DNA of 64,000 bases from Pseudoips prasinana (lineage: Eukaryota; Arthropoda; Insecta; Lepidoptera; Nolidae): NCBI GenBank assembly GCA_951640165.1, contig OX621243.1, forward strand, positions 682,001 through 746,000, in the 5' to 3' direction. Positions 36,318 through 47,360 of this stretch are shown piece after piece (the first letter of the stretch is position 1; each line of letters begins with the position of its first letter). The notes below the pieces were generated by a model. That model did no database searches. It saw only the letters and a list, made by a program, of their open reading frames with translations, and was not told the DNA's origin. The translations under genes and the position numbers were made by a program.

Positions 36318-38004
36318 TTCTAAGCTAGACCAGATCCTCAAATGTAGCAGATACATAAATAACTAAAAATAGTAAAAGTGATTGACGACAGGGTTGAACG
36401 TGATGGTGGTAGCTAACTACGCGGGCTGTTAGATCCAAACACCTAATGTTCTTGGTTTTATTTGATCTTAAGAACATATAGCCATTTGGCCATCGCAGTC
36501 GGTAGACTCGAATGGTGACGGAAAGTTGACAACGGCTGAGAACCTAAGAAAGTATTTCAACTCTCGTATAGGTACAGTAAACAAATTATAAACCTGCTGC
36601 ACCTCGTGGGGCGGTAGATAGTACCATACTAAAATACTTATTTTCCTTAAAATTTTAAATTAATTTAAAATAAACGAGACCATTGTTAAATTACATTAAT
36701 GTCCTCGCAAATGTTTATATGAGCAAATTTATTTTTAGCGTATTTTGAAGTAATAATTCTTTACGCATACTTGACTTGGAAAGTAAGCTGGTGAGTGCGA
36801 GCCGAGAGCGTTATCGGGTATATATAAGTGTGATCGGGTGAGGGGAACGGAAATTGAGAGGGACATATAAGTTAGTGAAGATCGAAAGAGCGAGATTTAC
36901 GTTTCGTATATAACTAAAGGGGCAAGAGACATATTTTCTTTCTCTCTTTCTTTTATAACCATTTACGTTTGAAGTTTTACTTCAGTTGTGTGGTCTAAGC
37001 ACACTCCCTTTTTTATAAAAATTACATAGCTTTTTTGCAGCATGATACTGAGTATACGATATACATACTGAGTATATATGTATAATATAGTATTAACGTC
37101 ACGTTACAATCTGATGACTAAATATGCGCTCGGGCAAGCTGCGGTATTGATTTAGCAGTTCTAGTTATGCTCTGTCCTTTTGTGACAATCTTTATAAAGA
37201 GAAAGTAATGCATTGCCAGCATTACCAGTAAGTAAGTGAGTGTAGGTAAGTCTTCGTGTGGGTATATCATGACCACCAACTTAGCTTCTCAACTTGACGC
37301 AGGTAGGCAGGTAAAAGTATGTTATTAGGTTTTGCAACTTATTTTCAATCACGCAATCGATTGTAACTTCTAATTCAAATATGTCCGCAATTATCAACTC
37401 AAATAATAAAAGGAATTAGTTGGTGTTAATTGTAATCAATTAAGGATGTAACACTATCCTCCGGCAAAAACTTAACAAATTACATGGCCTTGTAATGTTA
37501 CTTCTTGACAAGCCTGTCAGGTGTTTTGCTGGATTGCGCCATTGTTTTATTTTAGTGCTCATAATTATTTGATGCAATTTCCATAGTTGGTCAGGAGGTG
37601 TCGGGCTTATTCAAGGCAAGGGAGAACACTACATATGGTGAATAATTTTTTTTATATTGGTGATATTAAAAATATTAATTATTATTATTGTATTAATTTC
37701 CACCAGATGAAATTGTGTCCATTGTTGCTAACCAGCCACTAACGAATAATTTAGTTAAAGGTATTTTTAAGAGTAGTAAAAGGAGGAAAATAGTGTAATT
37801 TTACAACTAACGTCCAGAATAAAGGGAAAACAGAACGTCAGTTAAGGTTATAAGTCCCCCCCTATTACCTATCTGTGCAACTCTTCAAAGCCAAGGTCAC
37901 CAGTGGTACACAACGAAAAGACTCTAAGCAATGAGGCTCAAGTACGTCCCGGGAGTGCATTGACAGTCAAGGAAACAATTATTGTGTCAATAAATTATTT
38001 ATAA
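36318..38004. other. No recognised gene
   Basis: AT-rich DNA. 37920-37965 weakly resembles part of the repeat shared by 47616-47686 and 54112-54183 (gaggctcaagtacgtcccggg). Confidence 0.4.
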
Positions 38005-38154
38005 CTAGCTGTGCCCCGCGGCAATACCCGCGTTAAAAATTATACAAATTATAGCCTATATGTTAATCCAGAGTGTCAGCTAACTCCATACGAAATTTTA
38101 TTAAAATCGCTCCAGCCGTTTAGACGTGAAGAAGTATCAAACATACACACTCAC
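38005..38154 (-). mobile_element. 5'-truncated Helitron copy
   Basis: The 3' half matches the family (ends gggcacagCTAG, host T next), but the TC start and 'ACTAATATTATAAA' part are gone: homology stops abruptly after cacactcac at 38154. Confidence 0.75.
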
Positions 38155-38478
38155 GAGATATCTTGGGATCACAAGAAATATGAAACTGGAAAAAAAATCG
38201 CTTGTTCATGTTTCTAGGACCAGATTACTTATTTATATTTTATTTATTAGGAAGATTCAACAAAGATTACCTATTACGTAATTACTTAATCTTATTAAGT
38301 ATAGCTATTAAGTTTCTAAAAATATTCAATAGTAATAAAATCACAGCATGTATATATTTTTTCTGTGCAAATTGTTGATAAAAACCCGTAAGATAAAATT
38401 CATAAGTGAGATAGTGTGCCCGAGCCAAATAATGCACTCCTGCTCAGTAAATATAAGCTTCACCTTGTGATTCCCAAA

Positions 38479-38728
38479 GGGTCTAAACAGACGGACCGCA
38501 TTTCAACTGCAATCCAACTGCAAATTTGCAGTTCGGATGCAGTTTGAATGTAGTTTTGACTGCAAATTGCAGTCGGTGTGCAGTTCACACGACTGCACGC
38601 CGACTGCAATTGGACCGCACGGTTGGTTTGCAGTTCTATTTCAGTCGTGTCAACTGCATTCAAACTGCATCCGAACTGCAAATTTGCAGTTGGATTGCAG
38701 TTGAAATGCGGTCCGTCTATTTAGACCC
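38479..38728. mobile_element. Foldback MITE with ~70-base inverted repeats
   Basis: The two ends (38479 to about 38551 and about 38656 to 38728) are reverse complements over roughly 70 bases with a few mismatches, so the whole 250-base element can fold into one long hairpin. It starts ggtctaaa and ends tttagacc. The flanks share caaag, a plausible target duplication. The unit gcagt, or its complement actgc, recurs more than a dozen times. It cannot code for a transposase. Confidence 0.85.
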
Positions 38729-38732
38729 AAAG

Positions 38733-40109
38733 AGACGTCAAAGAACCCCAAACTTTTAAAGCCACTATGACCCAGAAAATTACATCTATTTGATTCGGTA
38801 TCACATTGGCAAGAAATAGGAGAAATTCTCTGTAATTAATAAAACTGTCCAATCAGGTCCATGGCGTGTCATTGTAAATGTACTGTAATTTTAGCAAAAC
38901 AAATGTGTGTGTTCAGTCATTAAGTTTTATGTAGACGAAAGTTTTCGGTAGGTAACATTTTAGTACCAGCTTTACCTTAGTAATTAAATTAGCTTTTCTC
39001 TTAAAACATACCGTTAGCTTTAAAATCACTAATAAGGAAATATTGTTTAAACCCCCACCACTACAAGTAAAATAACCTACCTGACTCAAATCCATAGCAC
39101 CCCGCATTCACCTCACAAAACACAAAACAGTTCGAAACAAAACTTTTTTTTTAAGTTCAGTAAGTACTTCGATAAAATCCTGCTTTCACGCTTCAGCGAT
39201 GATTTATTTCAGTGAGGCCGGTGACACCACGCACGGATTACTCGACCGATACTAACTAGCGGCGCAAGCGCATCTTCTACACATATCTAAGTATCGCGAT
39301 AAGAAAACAATTTGACAGCACAACGAAAATGATAACATATTCTGACAGGGAAAGCGCGAAAACTCGTTGCATTTTCTAGCTTGCAGTTAATTGTTTGTAT
39401 GTCAATTTGACAAATGACTTTATTTCACTCAAATCTCAATCATAGTCATTGTATCATGCTTTACCCTAGAGTATCTTAGAGGTATTTGTAGAAAACCTTC
39501 AATGGCTAGGTTCCTGTGAAATTTGCTTTGTGGTTGTTTCTAATTTGTATCTTAATTGCATAGATTTAAGTTATTTGTATTATTACTTGGCCAGTGTTAA
39601 CCCGTTCGTAAAAAGATTGTTATTTTATATTATTATCACTACCCCGTGTGAGTTTAGGGGCTCGTATTTATATCATACGTCATTCAACAACAATTAATCA
39701 ACGTCATATCCCTTGATTTTCATAATTTTTATGATGATCATACATAAAATAAGACAATTTGAGCACATGCGTCGTTCATGAAAATAATAATAATAAATGC
39801 CAAGGACCTACACAACCGTAAAGTATGCAATCGCAGAGAATATCTCCTCCCTTGTCAACTGCAACGACGGTTATGTTCTCGCAGTCGACAACGGACTTAC
39901 GCCGCTCTCGTTGCTTTAAGTGAAGTTCTGTAAGCCGGACGTACTAGCCCTATGTATGTAGTATGTAGTATGGAAGAGCAACGTTTTTCATGGCTCCACC
40001 AGGCCCCTGTCGGTCCTTATGTGGACCTACAAGGATCTGTGGCCTGGATCCTTTTCGGTGACCTATTTGGGGAACTGAAGGTTTTATTTGTGCAATTGCT
40101 CACGAAGTT
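38733..40109. other. No confirmed gene
   Basis: AT-rich. A possible first coding exon on the minus strand at 39081-39107 is listed separately. A short inexact run (tatgtagtatgtagtatgg) lies at about 39955. Confidence 0.4.
39081..39107 (-). other. Very tentative minus-strand 5' exon
   Basis: The minus strand reads ATG, then eight codons (MRGAMDLSQ), ending CAG followed by GTAGGT, a good match to a 5' splice donor. Upstream (39110-39300) is moderately GC-rich and could be untranslated leader. Nine codons with one donor site is weak evidence and no partner exon was found. Confidence 0.12.
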
Positions 40110-40506
40110 ACCATGACGAGGAACTACCCAGTTCTCGAAAGCGACCAAGTTCTACTGGGACCGGTCTATCATTACGGACACGACTATTGTTCCCAATAAG
40201 CCTGATATTATCTTGGTAGACCGGTTGGAGCGCCGTGCAATTATTCTCTGATGATAACCTCGTAAGAGCCGAGAATGACAAGTCAAAGTACATAAACTTG
40301 ATTCACCAGGTTACCGTCATGTGGGATGTGAACTCAACAATAAGTTTTGGGATAGTCGTGTCGGTAAACGGTCTCGTAGCAAAGAGCCTCGACCAACATC
40401 GTAAGAGGCTCTCACTGGATACAGAAGGCGGCAATTATGGAAACGGCACGCATCGAGAGGAGGTTCCTTACTCTGTCACCCTGACTAGCGACGGCCTAGG
40501 GCGTAC
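40110..40506 (+). pseudogene. C-terminal relic of a LINE with restriction-like endonuclease
   Basis: Readable pieces in shifting frames match the C-terminal end of a site-specific-type non-LTR retrotransposon. About 40155-40250 reads as WDRSIITDTTIV, NKPDIILVDRLERRAII. About 40250-40400 reads as DDNLVRAENDKSKYINLIHQV, MWDVNSTIS, VVSVNGLVAKSLDQH. About 40427-40482 reads as KAAIMETARIERRFLTLS. The PD...D arrangement of NKPDIILVD fits a restriction-like endonuclease, which cuts the target before reverse transcription in R2-type elements. This is family knowledge plus inference. Several frameshifts mean it is dead. The RT domain is not present upstream. Confidence 0.65.
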
Positions 40507-41394
40507 AATTTCGCCGTAGGAGGAACTTTTTTTTGAATATTTATTAATACATTTTTGTTTTGTTTTCTATATCAATTTTATAATTATAAATATATGAACA
40601 TTTAGATGTAGTTATATCCGGGGACAGAGAGCAGTTGTGAAGCGAAAAGAAGACGTGGTGGCGTATTAACATACATAGTTGCGATATGAAATAGCTATCA
40701 GATCCGCTTCAAACCTTACAATGCTTGCTTGTCACGGAAATTAGGTAAGTTCCCTATCCAATATCTACTTGATACAAGTTTTTATGCCGATAATTTTAAA
40801 CGGTTTTCCAATTATACTTAAAGCCATAAATATTTACAGTGTTCGCTAATAAATATGCATGTCTTAAGTGTAATTAATCAATCAATTCCATAATCCTTCG
40901 TGCCGTCAATCCATCGTGCGCGTCAATCCATCGTGCGAAATAATTCAGTTTTAATTGATTAACTATTGCGAAAATACTTTATTAATTTTAATTACTAAAA
41001 ATCCTTTAGATACAGAAAATAAATTCAAGATTATATGAATAAGTTAATGTTTTCAGTTTCAGTATCCACTCTCTAATATAGCTCACATCTCTCAACTGGT
41101 ATTAGCTAAGGTGTTACTTGACGACACGTCTATATCATTGTTTGCTCTACATAGCATATATTTAGCTACACAACTTTATTGATTGTTGATTTTTTTTTTA
41201 TTTTCTTTTCTTATCCAGATCCCAAATCTTTCATATTTATGTTTACATCAATATTCTCAAGGCAAAACGTAAATCTAAATTTAGAACTGAATCCATAAAT
41301 GTATTCTTTCGGATTGAATATCCTACGTAAGACTATTGGTAAGGGAGCTTTTAAATTTACCAACCAGTATATATCATCCGTAGCTTTTTCCAGA
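40507..41394. other. No gene; a small tandem duplication
   Basis: cgtcaatccatcgtgcg is present twice in direct tandem (40904-40920 and 40921-40937). The rest is AT-rich. Confidence 0.5.
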
Positions 41395-41510
41395 TTAGTA
41401 GAGAGTGCTGGTTCAATCCCCACTCGACGTTTAAATTTATGATTACTCAGTTTTGCAGTGATTAACCCCAAATAATGAGATCCTGAATTTAAATATCGGG
41501 TCGGGCCCAC
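41395..41510 (-). repeat. Diverged interspersed repeat
   Basis: The minus strand (gtaatcataaatttaaacg, then a B-box-like ggggattgaacc) aligns with plus-strand 19585-19665. The class is probably a SINE. Confidence 0.45.
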
Positions 41511-41590
41511 GTAGATTAAATAAATAAATAAAAAAAGGTTTTTATTCACGTAGGCTTTAAAAAAGCGATTGTAAATAGTCAGAACATGAT

Positions 41591-42072
41591 AAATAAATAA
41601 ATAAAATAAAAAAGGTTTTTATTCACGTAGACTTTAAAAAAGCGCTTGTAAATAGTCAGAACATGTTTGTAGTAATATAGTTGTATACATTAGATATTAT
41701 TTCTAGTAACATAGATATTTAGGTACATCTTGTATGAAAACATTTATAAAATTTATTTTATTACAGAAATGATATTTAGCTAGCTCGTATCAAGTTATTG
41801 TCAAGAGATTATGTTTAATTATCTAGTTTAAGTCTAATATTTTTACTACATATTGTCAATGGTTGTGTCTATATTAAAGGTATTATTATTATGACGGACC
41901 TTGTGTTAATAACGACGGTCGCGCTTTAATGCTACTACCGGATCCAATGCGCCCCAACTGAGAAGACCCAGCGAAACAAACTCAGTGGGTTCATCTACTA
42001 CCGGTTTCAACACGACCCAGTTGAGACGGTCCGGCGAAACATACTCAAGCGGGCATGAACACGGGATTTGGA
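41591..42072 (-). repeat. Repeat A, inner copy (copy 3)
   Basis: Sense orientation is minus. It keeps the conserved frame (EYVSPDRLNWVVLKPVVDEP, then TEFVSLGLLSW, then RDRRY and stop) and the 3' end with ATAAATAAAT-type tail (41591-41612). It is truncated at its 5' end at ccaaatcccgtg, unlike the copies at 24887 and 53418. Confidence 0.78.
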
Positions 42073-42124
42073 CATGTTTGTAGTAATACAGTTAAGTATA
42101 CATAATATTTCTAGTTACATATTA

Positions 42125-43406
42125 GGTCTTTACCTATGAAATTGCCGTTCTGCAGTACTGGCCATTTCAAATCAAAATAATTTTTGTTTGGCTAAGAATT
42201 CTAATTTCAAATTAATTTTATTTTAAAAACATGGATTCTTTTTTCCAAAAGTAGTCATTTCTTTATTGATTAGTGTTACATTTTCATCGCATTTCAATCT
42301 TTTTCGTCATCATGGATACGTTAAAAATTCGAGTAATTATGGAATATGAGTACCGTCGTGGCAGCAACGCGGCACAAGCGGCACGCAACATCAACGACGT
42401 TTACGGAGCTAACACTACAAACCAACGCACCACCTGTTATTGGTTTGCTCGCTTCCGTTCTGGAAATTTCGACCTGAAAAATGAACCTCGCGGTCGTCCG
42501 AAGACTTTGGTCGACAATGACGAATTAAAGGCGGTTGTGGAAGCTGATGATACACAATCTACGGCTGAATTAGCAGCAGCTTTCGACGTTAGCGTCAAAA
42601 CAATATTGGTCCATTTGCGTCAAATTGGCAAGGTAAAAAAGCTTGACAAATGGGTGCCCCACGAACTCAATGATCGCCAGCGCGAAGTACGCGTCGAGAC
42701 GTGCCTTGCACTGCTCAACAGACACACAAATGAAGGAATTTTGAACCGCATTGTTACCTGCGATGAAAAATGGATTCTGTTTGATAACCGCAAGCGCTCA
42801 GCAAGTTGGTTGGATCCTGGTTCAGCACCTAAACAATGCCCTAAACGAAAACTTACCCCTAGAAAAGTGATGGTCACTGTTTGGTGGTCTAGCGCCGGTG
42901 TGATTCATCACAGCTTCTTACCAAACGGGGTGAGCATTACTGCAGATGTGTACTGTGAAGAACTGAGCACAATGATGGAGAAGCTGGCGCATCTCCAACC
43001 AGCATTGGTCAATCGCTCGTCTCCGCTGCTCCTGCACGACATCGCGCGACCTCATACTGCACAGCAGACGGTCTCCAAGTTGCAAGAACTGGGGTTGGAA
43101 GCTCTCCGTCATCCGCCCTACTCACCAGACCTTGCGCCTACAGACTACTACTTTTTCCAGAATTTGGATAACTTCTTAGCGGGAAAAAAATTCAATACCC
43201 GAGAGGCAGTACAAAATGCCTTTGAAGAATTTGTTGCCTCCCGTCCAGCTGATTTCTTTAAGAAGGGCATCAATAAACTGCCACTGCGATGGCAAAGATG
43301 CATTGATTGCATGGGTGATTACTTCGATTAATACAAATAAAAAAATTCATGAAAAAAATTCGTTTAAATTTTTTCATACAAAACGGCAATTTCATAGGTA
43401 AAGACC
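42125..43406 (+). mobile_element. Intact mariner element
   Basis: A 1282-base element flanked by TA duplications (42123-42124 and 43407-43408). The terminal inverted repeats are perfectly complementary over the first 25 bases, starting ggtctttacctatgaaat on the left. Between them lies one uninterrupted transposase frame. Perfect ends, an open frame and insertion into another repeat all indicate a very recent arrival. Confidence 0.95.
42312..43331 (+). CDS. mariner transposase
   Basis: 339 residues, the usual mariner length. The enzyme binds the terminal repeats, cuts the element out and inserts it at TA. The N-terminal half has two helix-turn-helix units (about 1-50 and 70-105) joined by a GRPK-type linker (61-64), followed by the conserved WVPHEL (114-119). 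The catalytic triad is D151 in TCDEKW, D243 in LLHDIARPH and D278 in YSPDLAPTDYY. D243 and D278 are separated by 34 residues, giving DD34D. The start at 42312 (MDTLKIRV) is preferred over an in-frame ATG at 42273, because the extra 13 residues are not mariner-like. One oddity: the residue after D243 is Ile, where mariners almost always have Asn (HDNARPH), which may weaken activity. There are no stops or frameshifts. Confidence 0.93.
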   Translation: MDTLKIRVIMEYEYRRGSNAAQAARNINDVYGANTTNQRTTCYWFARFRSGNFDLKNEPRGRPKTLVDNDELKAVVEADDTQSTAELAAAFDVSVKTILVHLRQIGKVKKLDKWVPHELNDRQREVRVETCLALLNRHTNEGILNRIVTCDEKWILFDNRKRSASWLDPGSAPKQCPKRKLTPRKVMVTVWWSSAGVIHHSFLPNGVSITADVYCEELSTMMEKLAHLQPALVNRSSPLLLHDIARPHTAQQTVSKLQELGLEALRHPPYSPDLAPTDYYFFQNLDNFLAGKKFNTREAVQNAFEEFVASRPADFFKKGINKLPLRWQRCIDCMGDYFD

Positions 43407-43515
43407 TATTATTATCGATATTTTGGTATACAGATTGATAAAATTTATTTTATAAGAGTGATGAAGTGAATTATATTTAGCTAGCTTGTATTTAGTTATT
43501 TATGACAAGATCACC

Positions 43516-44146
43516 AGACCGGAGTCGAAATTTATTAATTACATTTTATTGTTTATTCGAAATATTGCACCGGATTATGAGTCTGTCCCTGTGTGCGTGC
43601 ACACACATATGTTTACTAGTTGGCTAGTCTACGTTCGAGTTAGAATTACCACAAAAATTTATCCAGGAGCATTATACATATGTATATATATAACTTCAGA
43701 TATGTTTATTGTTATTTTTATGAAATTGGTTCAATATGAATATATTACCATAATTATTTGTTATTTTGTATAATATAACCAAATAAGCGAATATTTCAAT
43801 AGTAGACATGTACTTAAATTGAAATACTTTTCGTGCTGTAGTTATGTCAGACGCAGATACGCGATGTTTGCGGTCGATAAGCGTCGATTTGATATCGTGA
43901 AAGTTATCTGAGCAAACAGCTTGAAAGCGGTGCGTTCTTCGTAACTACTCATTATCATACAAGTGCTAAGAAATGAGGGCAATCATACACTGACCTGGCG
44001 TGACGCACCCGCGCCTACTGCGTATGGGTGACCGAAGGAAATACACTCAACAATGTTCACTCAACATTCAAACAGATATCTTTTGAATAGCAAAATAATC
44101 ATAGAAAACTTATTATTATTCTTTTTCATTAAAAAGACTATTCCCG
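43516..44146. other. No recognised gene
   Basis: AT-rich. A GC-richer patch at about 43995-44035 shows no coding pattern I can defend. Confidence 0.4.
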
Positions 44147-44319
44147 CACTAAGGCAGCGAAACCCTGTTACTATTTACAAACATATAATTGATGCACACA
44201 AAGTATATCTAGCCTCAGAACAAATATTTATTGGTCACACAAATCGTTGTCCTGTGCAGGAATCGAAGCCGGGGACACGAGGTGACGAGGCGACATCCTC
44301 AACCGCTGCGCCACATATG
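44147..44319 (-). mobile_element. SINE family 2, diverged copy
   Basis: The minus strand gives a tRNA-like head (tatgtggcgcagcggttgag, with a B box in the complement of ggaatcgaagcc) and the body and tail of family 2 (gtttgtaaatagtaacaggg). Confidence 0.7.
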
Positions 44320-45102
44320 ATTTAATTTTTTTTGAATTATGTAATAAACTTGCAGCGACCGCTTATCCTCGTCTTGCAATACGCATGGAATCACTTACGC
44401 GTTGCCGACCATTCCGCAACCGATGAGCAACCGATGAGCTCGGACAACCTAGCTTACAGATAGAACTACAATATTAACACACGATCATGCCTGTTTTCTC
44501 TAAAAACTCTACCTGACTTGTTATAGGCTTAGAAGCATAGTTTATATTAATCAACAGGAGTCATGAGGACCACACTTAAAATGCTCCCAAAATATTGGCC
44601 AACAAACCTAGCAAAATATATCCATCACCATAAATCTTATGAAGACAATCAAACCGTGAGTTACCTAGAAGGAAAGACTTGCCGCCTAACTTGGCAACTA
44701 CGGTCAACGCAATTAAACTCAGCTTGCACTATTACTCGATGAGATGTTTAAGAGGCTTCCTATAGAATTGAAAATTGCCTTGTATACTCGGGCATTGAAG
44801 GCATATCTCATTGAAAAGTGTCTCTATTCTGTTCTCTATTTAGTATCTCTACCACCTGACATCAAATAACTGTAGCAAGGTTGCTGCTAGAGCACTTTAT
44901 ATATACTTTATAAGTAAGTAGACTTGACATACGTTAAATCCTATTATCTGGGTTATGTAGGATAAAGAAGGCTGAATAGGAAGATGAGTCGTCGCTCATT
45001 ATCCTAGATTCCTTATTTTGGACGATTTGAACACATATATGTTCTTTTATGTATTTGGAATGTTATATTTTAGGGAAAACAATACAGGTATTTCTATTAG
45101 AA
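44320..45102. other. No recognised gene
   Basis: AT-rich. 44370-44405 (cttgcaatacgcatggaatc) resembles a common Lepidopteran repeat end also seen near 46260. Confidence 0.4.
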
Positions 45103-45405
45103 ACTGCCTCGTTGGTCTAGAGTCTAGACGTAGCGTGTTTAACCGCGAATAATGAGTTCTAATTGCTCAATATCAGCCCGAAGCCAGGGAGTTGGCGGTA
45201 TTACACCCCCGTCCTGCAGAGAGCACGGAAAGCCATCGGTCCTGTACCTGAGCTATTTCCGGTATGCACTGTCGTCTCTTCGGATCAGGAGTGACGGAAT
45301 TTAAAATGTCATTGCGTTTGCGCACACACCGGTGCACTATAACATGTCCCGTATAGAAGGCTAGTCTCCATTGTGACGGGCTGCCGTGGCGCCGTTTAAT
45401 TTCCA
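45103..45405 (+). mobile_element. SINE family 3, diverged copy
   Basis: It shares an extended body with the clean copy at 61394: actgcctcgttggtctag at the tRNA-like head, atcagcccgaag, aagccatcggtcctgtacct, gcgtttgcgcacacac and ggctagtctccatt. The B box region is lost. Confidence 0.75.
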
Positions 45406-47052
45406 TTCCAATTAAAACCAGGATGACATTATAAAATTATATTTATAATTACATTGTTGACAATTTTGTAAATATTAATTCGTGTAAATGATTAATTCCA
45501 TGCATACATTAATCCAGGCGTTAAGCGTCGCGGGTATCAGCTGCGAACGGTAATGTTCGTCTGCCCGACCTTGTTACGTAGGTATATTTGCATGCACACA
45601 CAAGAGCAAAATGTGGAACATACAGACAAAGAGAGGAAGTCACATGGAGGGGTTATTTTGGTTTTTCCTTAGGTTTATACCAGTCGAGTCCTAATTCTTA
45701 ACAAGGCTTATTAAAAAACTCCGTTTGAATAATATTTTATCTTTGTAGAAAATTCGAACACAATGGCAATTATTAAGAATCCGTGACCCTGACTATGATT
45801 ACATCATACGTATCTATAAGAAATATTTCTCATTGAATATCCGAGGAGTACTTAGACACTCTTTACTATAATTACTTGTAATTATTCCAACTGGATAATA
45901 TTATCAAGTTGGAATAGTTGCGAACTACGTACCTACATATTCATAACACTCGGGGCTCGGGCTCGGAGGCACTAACCGATAGCCAACGCAAATATTGGCT
46001 CCGCCATCAATATGTTATTAACTCCGCTCATTGTAACCATTTTAATCTAATTGGATTGTTTTCAATATTAGCAGACAAGTACATGCATTCGTTGGGGAAA
46101 TTCCCTTGGTTACCTCATATTCTAATTTGAAAACCATCCCAACTAATATTATAAATGAGAAAGCGATTTTGTCTGTATGTCTTTGTTATCCTGCTAAGGC
46201 AGCAAACAAGCGTCAGTCCTGATGTAAAGCAATTACCGTAACCTACATATGTATGACTCTTGCAACACACATGGTATCATTCACGCGGTGCCTTCTTTTC
46301 CCTTGCCTTGGAGGTAAGTAAAGCTTTCAAATCTACTCTTAACTTCTCGCTATTGTATTGCATAGCCGTCCTATCAAATAACGAGAGCGAAGGCCAACGA
46401 ATGAAGAAACGTCTCATTTCTGTTAATATGTTTATTGTGGTGTACGACTTTTAAGGACCGGTTAGAAGTGATAAGTGTTTAGACACAATGATAGACAGTA
46501 CTACTTTGTTCTATCGACGAATGAATGCTTGTATATCACAGGCCCCAATACAGTAAGTATAGGATGATTATGAGATTTGCCGATGATAGTCTTGTTTTCT
46601 TTTTCTTTTATATGACATTTTCAGTTAGTGTAGGAGACTTTCACTCCTTCACCGGATATAGAGGCGTGCGGGGACAACAATCAAAACTAACTAGGTCTCG
46701 CCAGAGGGCATCCTCTTTGAACTTAGATTCAAAATGTTCACTAAGGTAGAGATGTCACAGAGCGTTTTTAGGTCCATTTTGTGCAACTGTCGTTCTAGGT
46801 TATTATGTAAAAACGCGGGCCGCTCAATCGATTGCGGATCGCAAAGGAATTGGAATTTCATCGATACGAAAGTATTCTTTTTACTAAACTCTAACTAATA
46901 AGTCAGATAATACGGCTTTCTATCGCCGAGATGAGTTAATATTGATGAAATTAAAATATTGATTATCTTATAGTATGCATTATGTGATATTAATAATGAA
47001 TGGTTTGAATACTGTTTTCAAAAATGAAAAGATGTCTAAATGTATAGACTAG
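45406..47052. other. No gene; a palindrome and a Helitron 5' fragment
   Basis: A 32-base palindrome lies at 45884-45915. At 46137 a Helitron-like start (TCCCAACTAATATTATAAAT, host A before it) has no clear 3' end. About 46215-46300 resembles a common repeat end. The stretch atgagatttgccgatgatag at 46569 is reminiscent of an RT active site, but no further RT motif surrounds it. Confidence 0.4.
45884..45915. repeat. 32-base near-perfect palindrome
   Basis: attccaact (45884-45892) pairs with agttggaat (45907-45915) and the centre (ggataatattatca) is itself palindromic, with one mismatched pair overall. Confidence 0.85.
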
Positions 47053-47130
47053 ACTGGCGTGTCGGTGTAGTGGTTACTGTCCTGACTGCTAAGCCAGAGG
47101 TCGAGGGTCGATTACTTCATTATAATTTCA
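47053..47130 (+). mobile_element. tRNA-like SINE head
   Basis: An A-box-like gtgtcggtgtagtggttac and a B-box-like gagggtcgatta, about 40 bases apart, resemble a tRNA-derived SINE head. The body is not recognisable. Confidence 0.45.
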
Positions 47131-47277
47131 TGCATTTCACGCAATCAACGTTCGGAATACCAAGTGTAGTACATAATTTGTTTCTGTATCATTCCACATT
47201 CTCACATTCATATCCTTAAACTAAAAACAAAAGAAAACAAACAAAATTCCTTAAAAAATGTTTCATCTATTCATCAG

Positions 47278-47360
47278 TTAGTACACAAACAGCAATAAGT
47301 ACCACAGCGCTGCGCGCACGCCGCCGCCGCGCGCGCCGCCAGATGCCCCCGCCACTCCGT
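47278..47360 (-). other. Candidate terminal exon of a minus-strand host gene
   Basis: Read on the minus strand, a consensus branch point (cctaac), a pyrimidine-rich stretch and tttccgcag form a good 3' splice site ending at 47361. The 83 bases that follow stay open to a TAA at 47280-47278 and encode, after a split codon, GVAGASGGARGGGVRAALWY then LLLFVY. Small residues (GASGG), a short spacer and a hydrophobic end (ALWYLLLFVY) make a plausible GPI-anchor signal, as in insect immunoglobulin-type cell-surface proteins. GC content is far above the flanks and codons end mostly in G or C. It matches no transposon here. Upstream exons, if any, would lie at higher coordinates. I found none, so the gene stays unidentified. 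Confidence 0.4.

Larger units (their letters stand above)
41519..43515 (-). repeat. Repeat A, outer copy, split by two insertions
   Basis: Parts at 41519-41590, 42073-42124 and 43409-43515 join into one repeat A 3' region in the correct order. The first ends at cagaacatg, the second resumes at acatgtttgtagtaatac, and the third continues with aaaatttattttataagag and tttagctagcttg. They are separated by an inner repeat A copy (41591-42072) and by an intact mariner (42125-43406). The shared acatg at the first break is the likely target duplication of the inner copy. Confidence 0.8.

Noticed and set aside
38460..38759. Two open frames on opposite strands encoding nearly the same peptide
   Set aside because: They are an automatic result of the long inverted repeat of the MITE and not a gene.
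46525..46749. A peptide with RFADDSLVF that resembles an RT active site
   Set aside because: No other RT motif is found on either side in any frame, so four matching residues are not enough.
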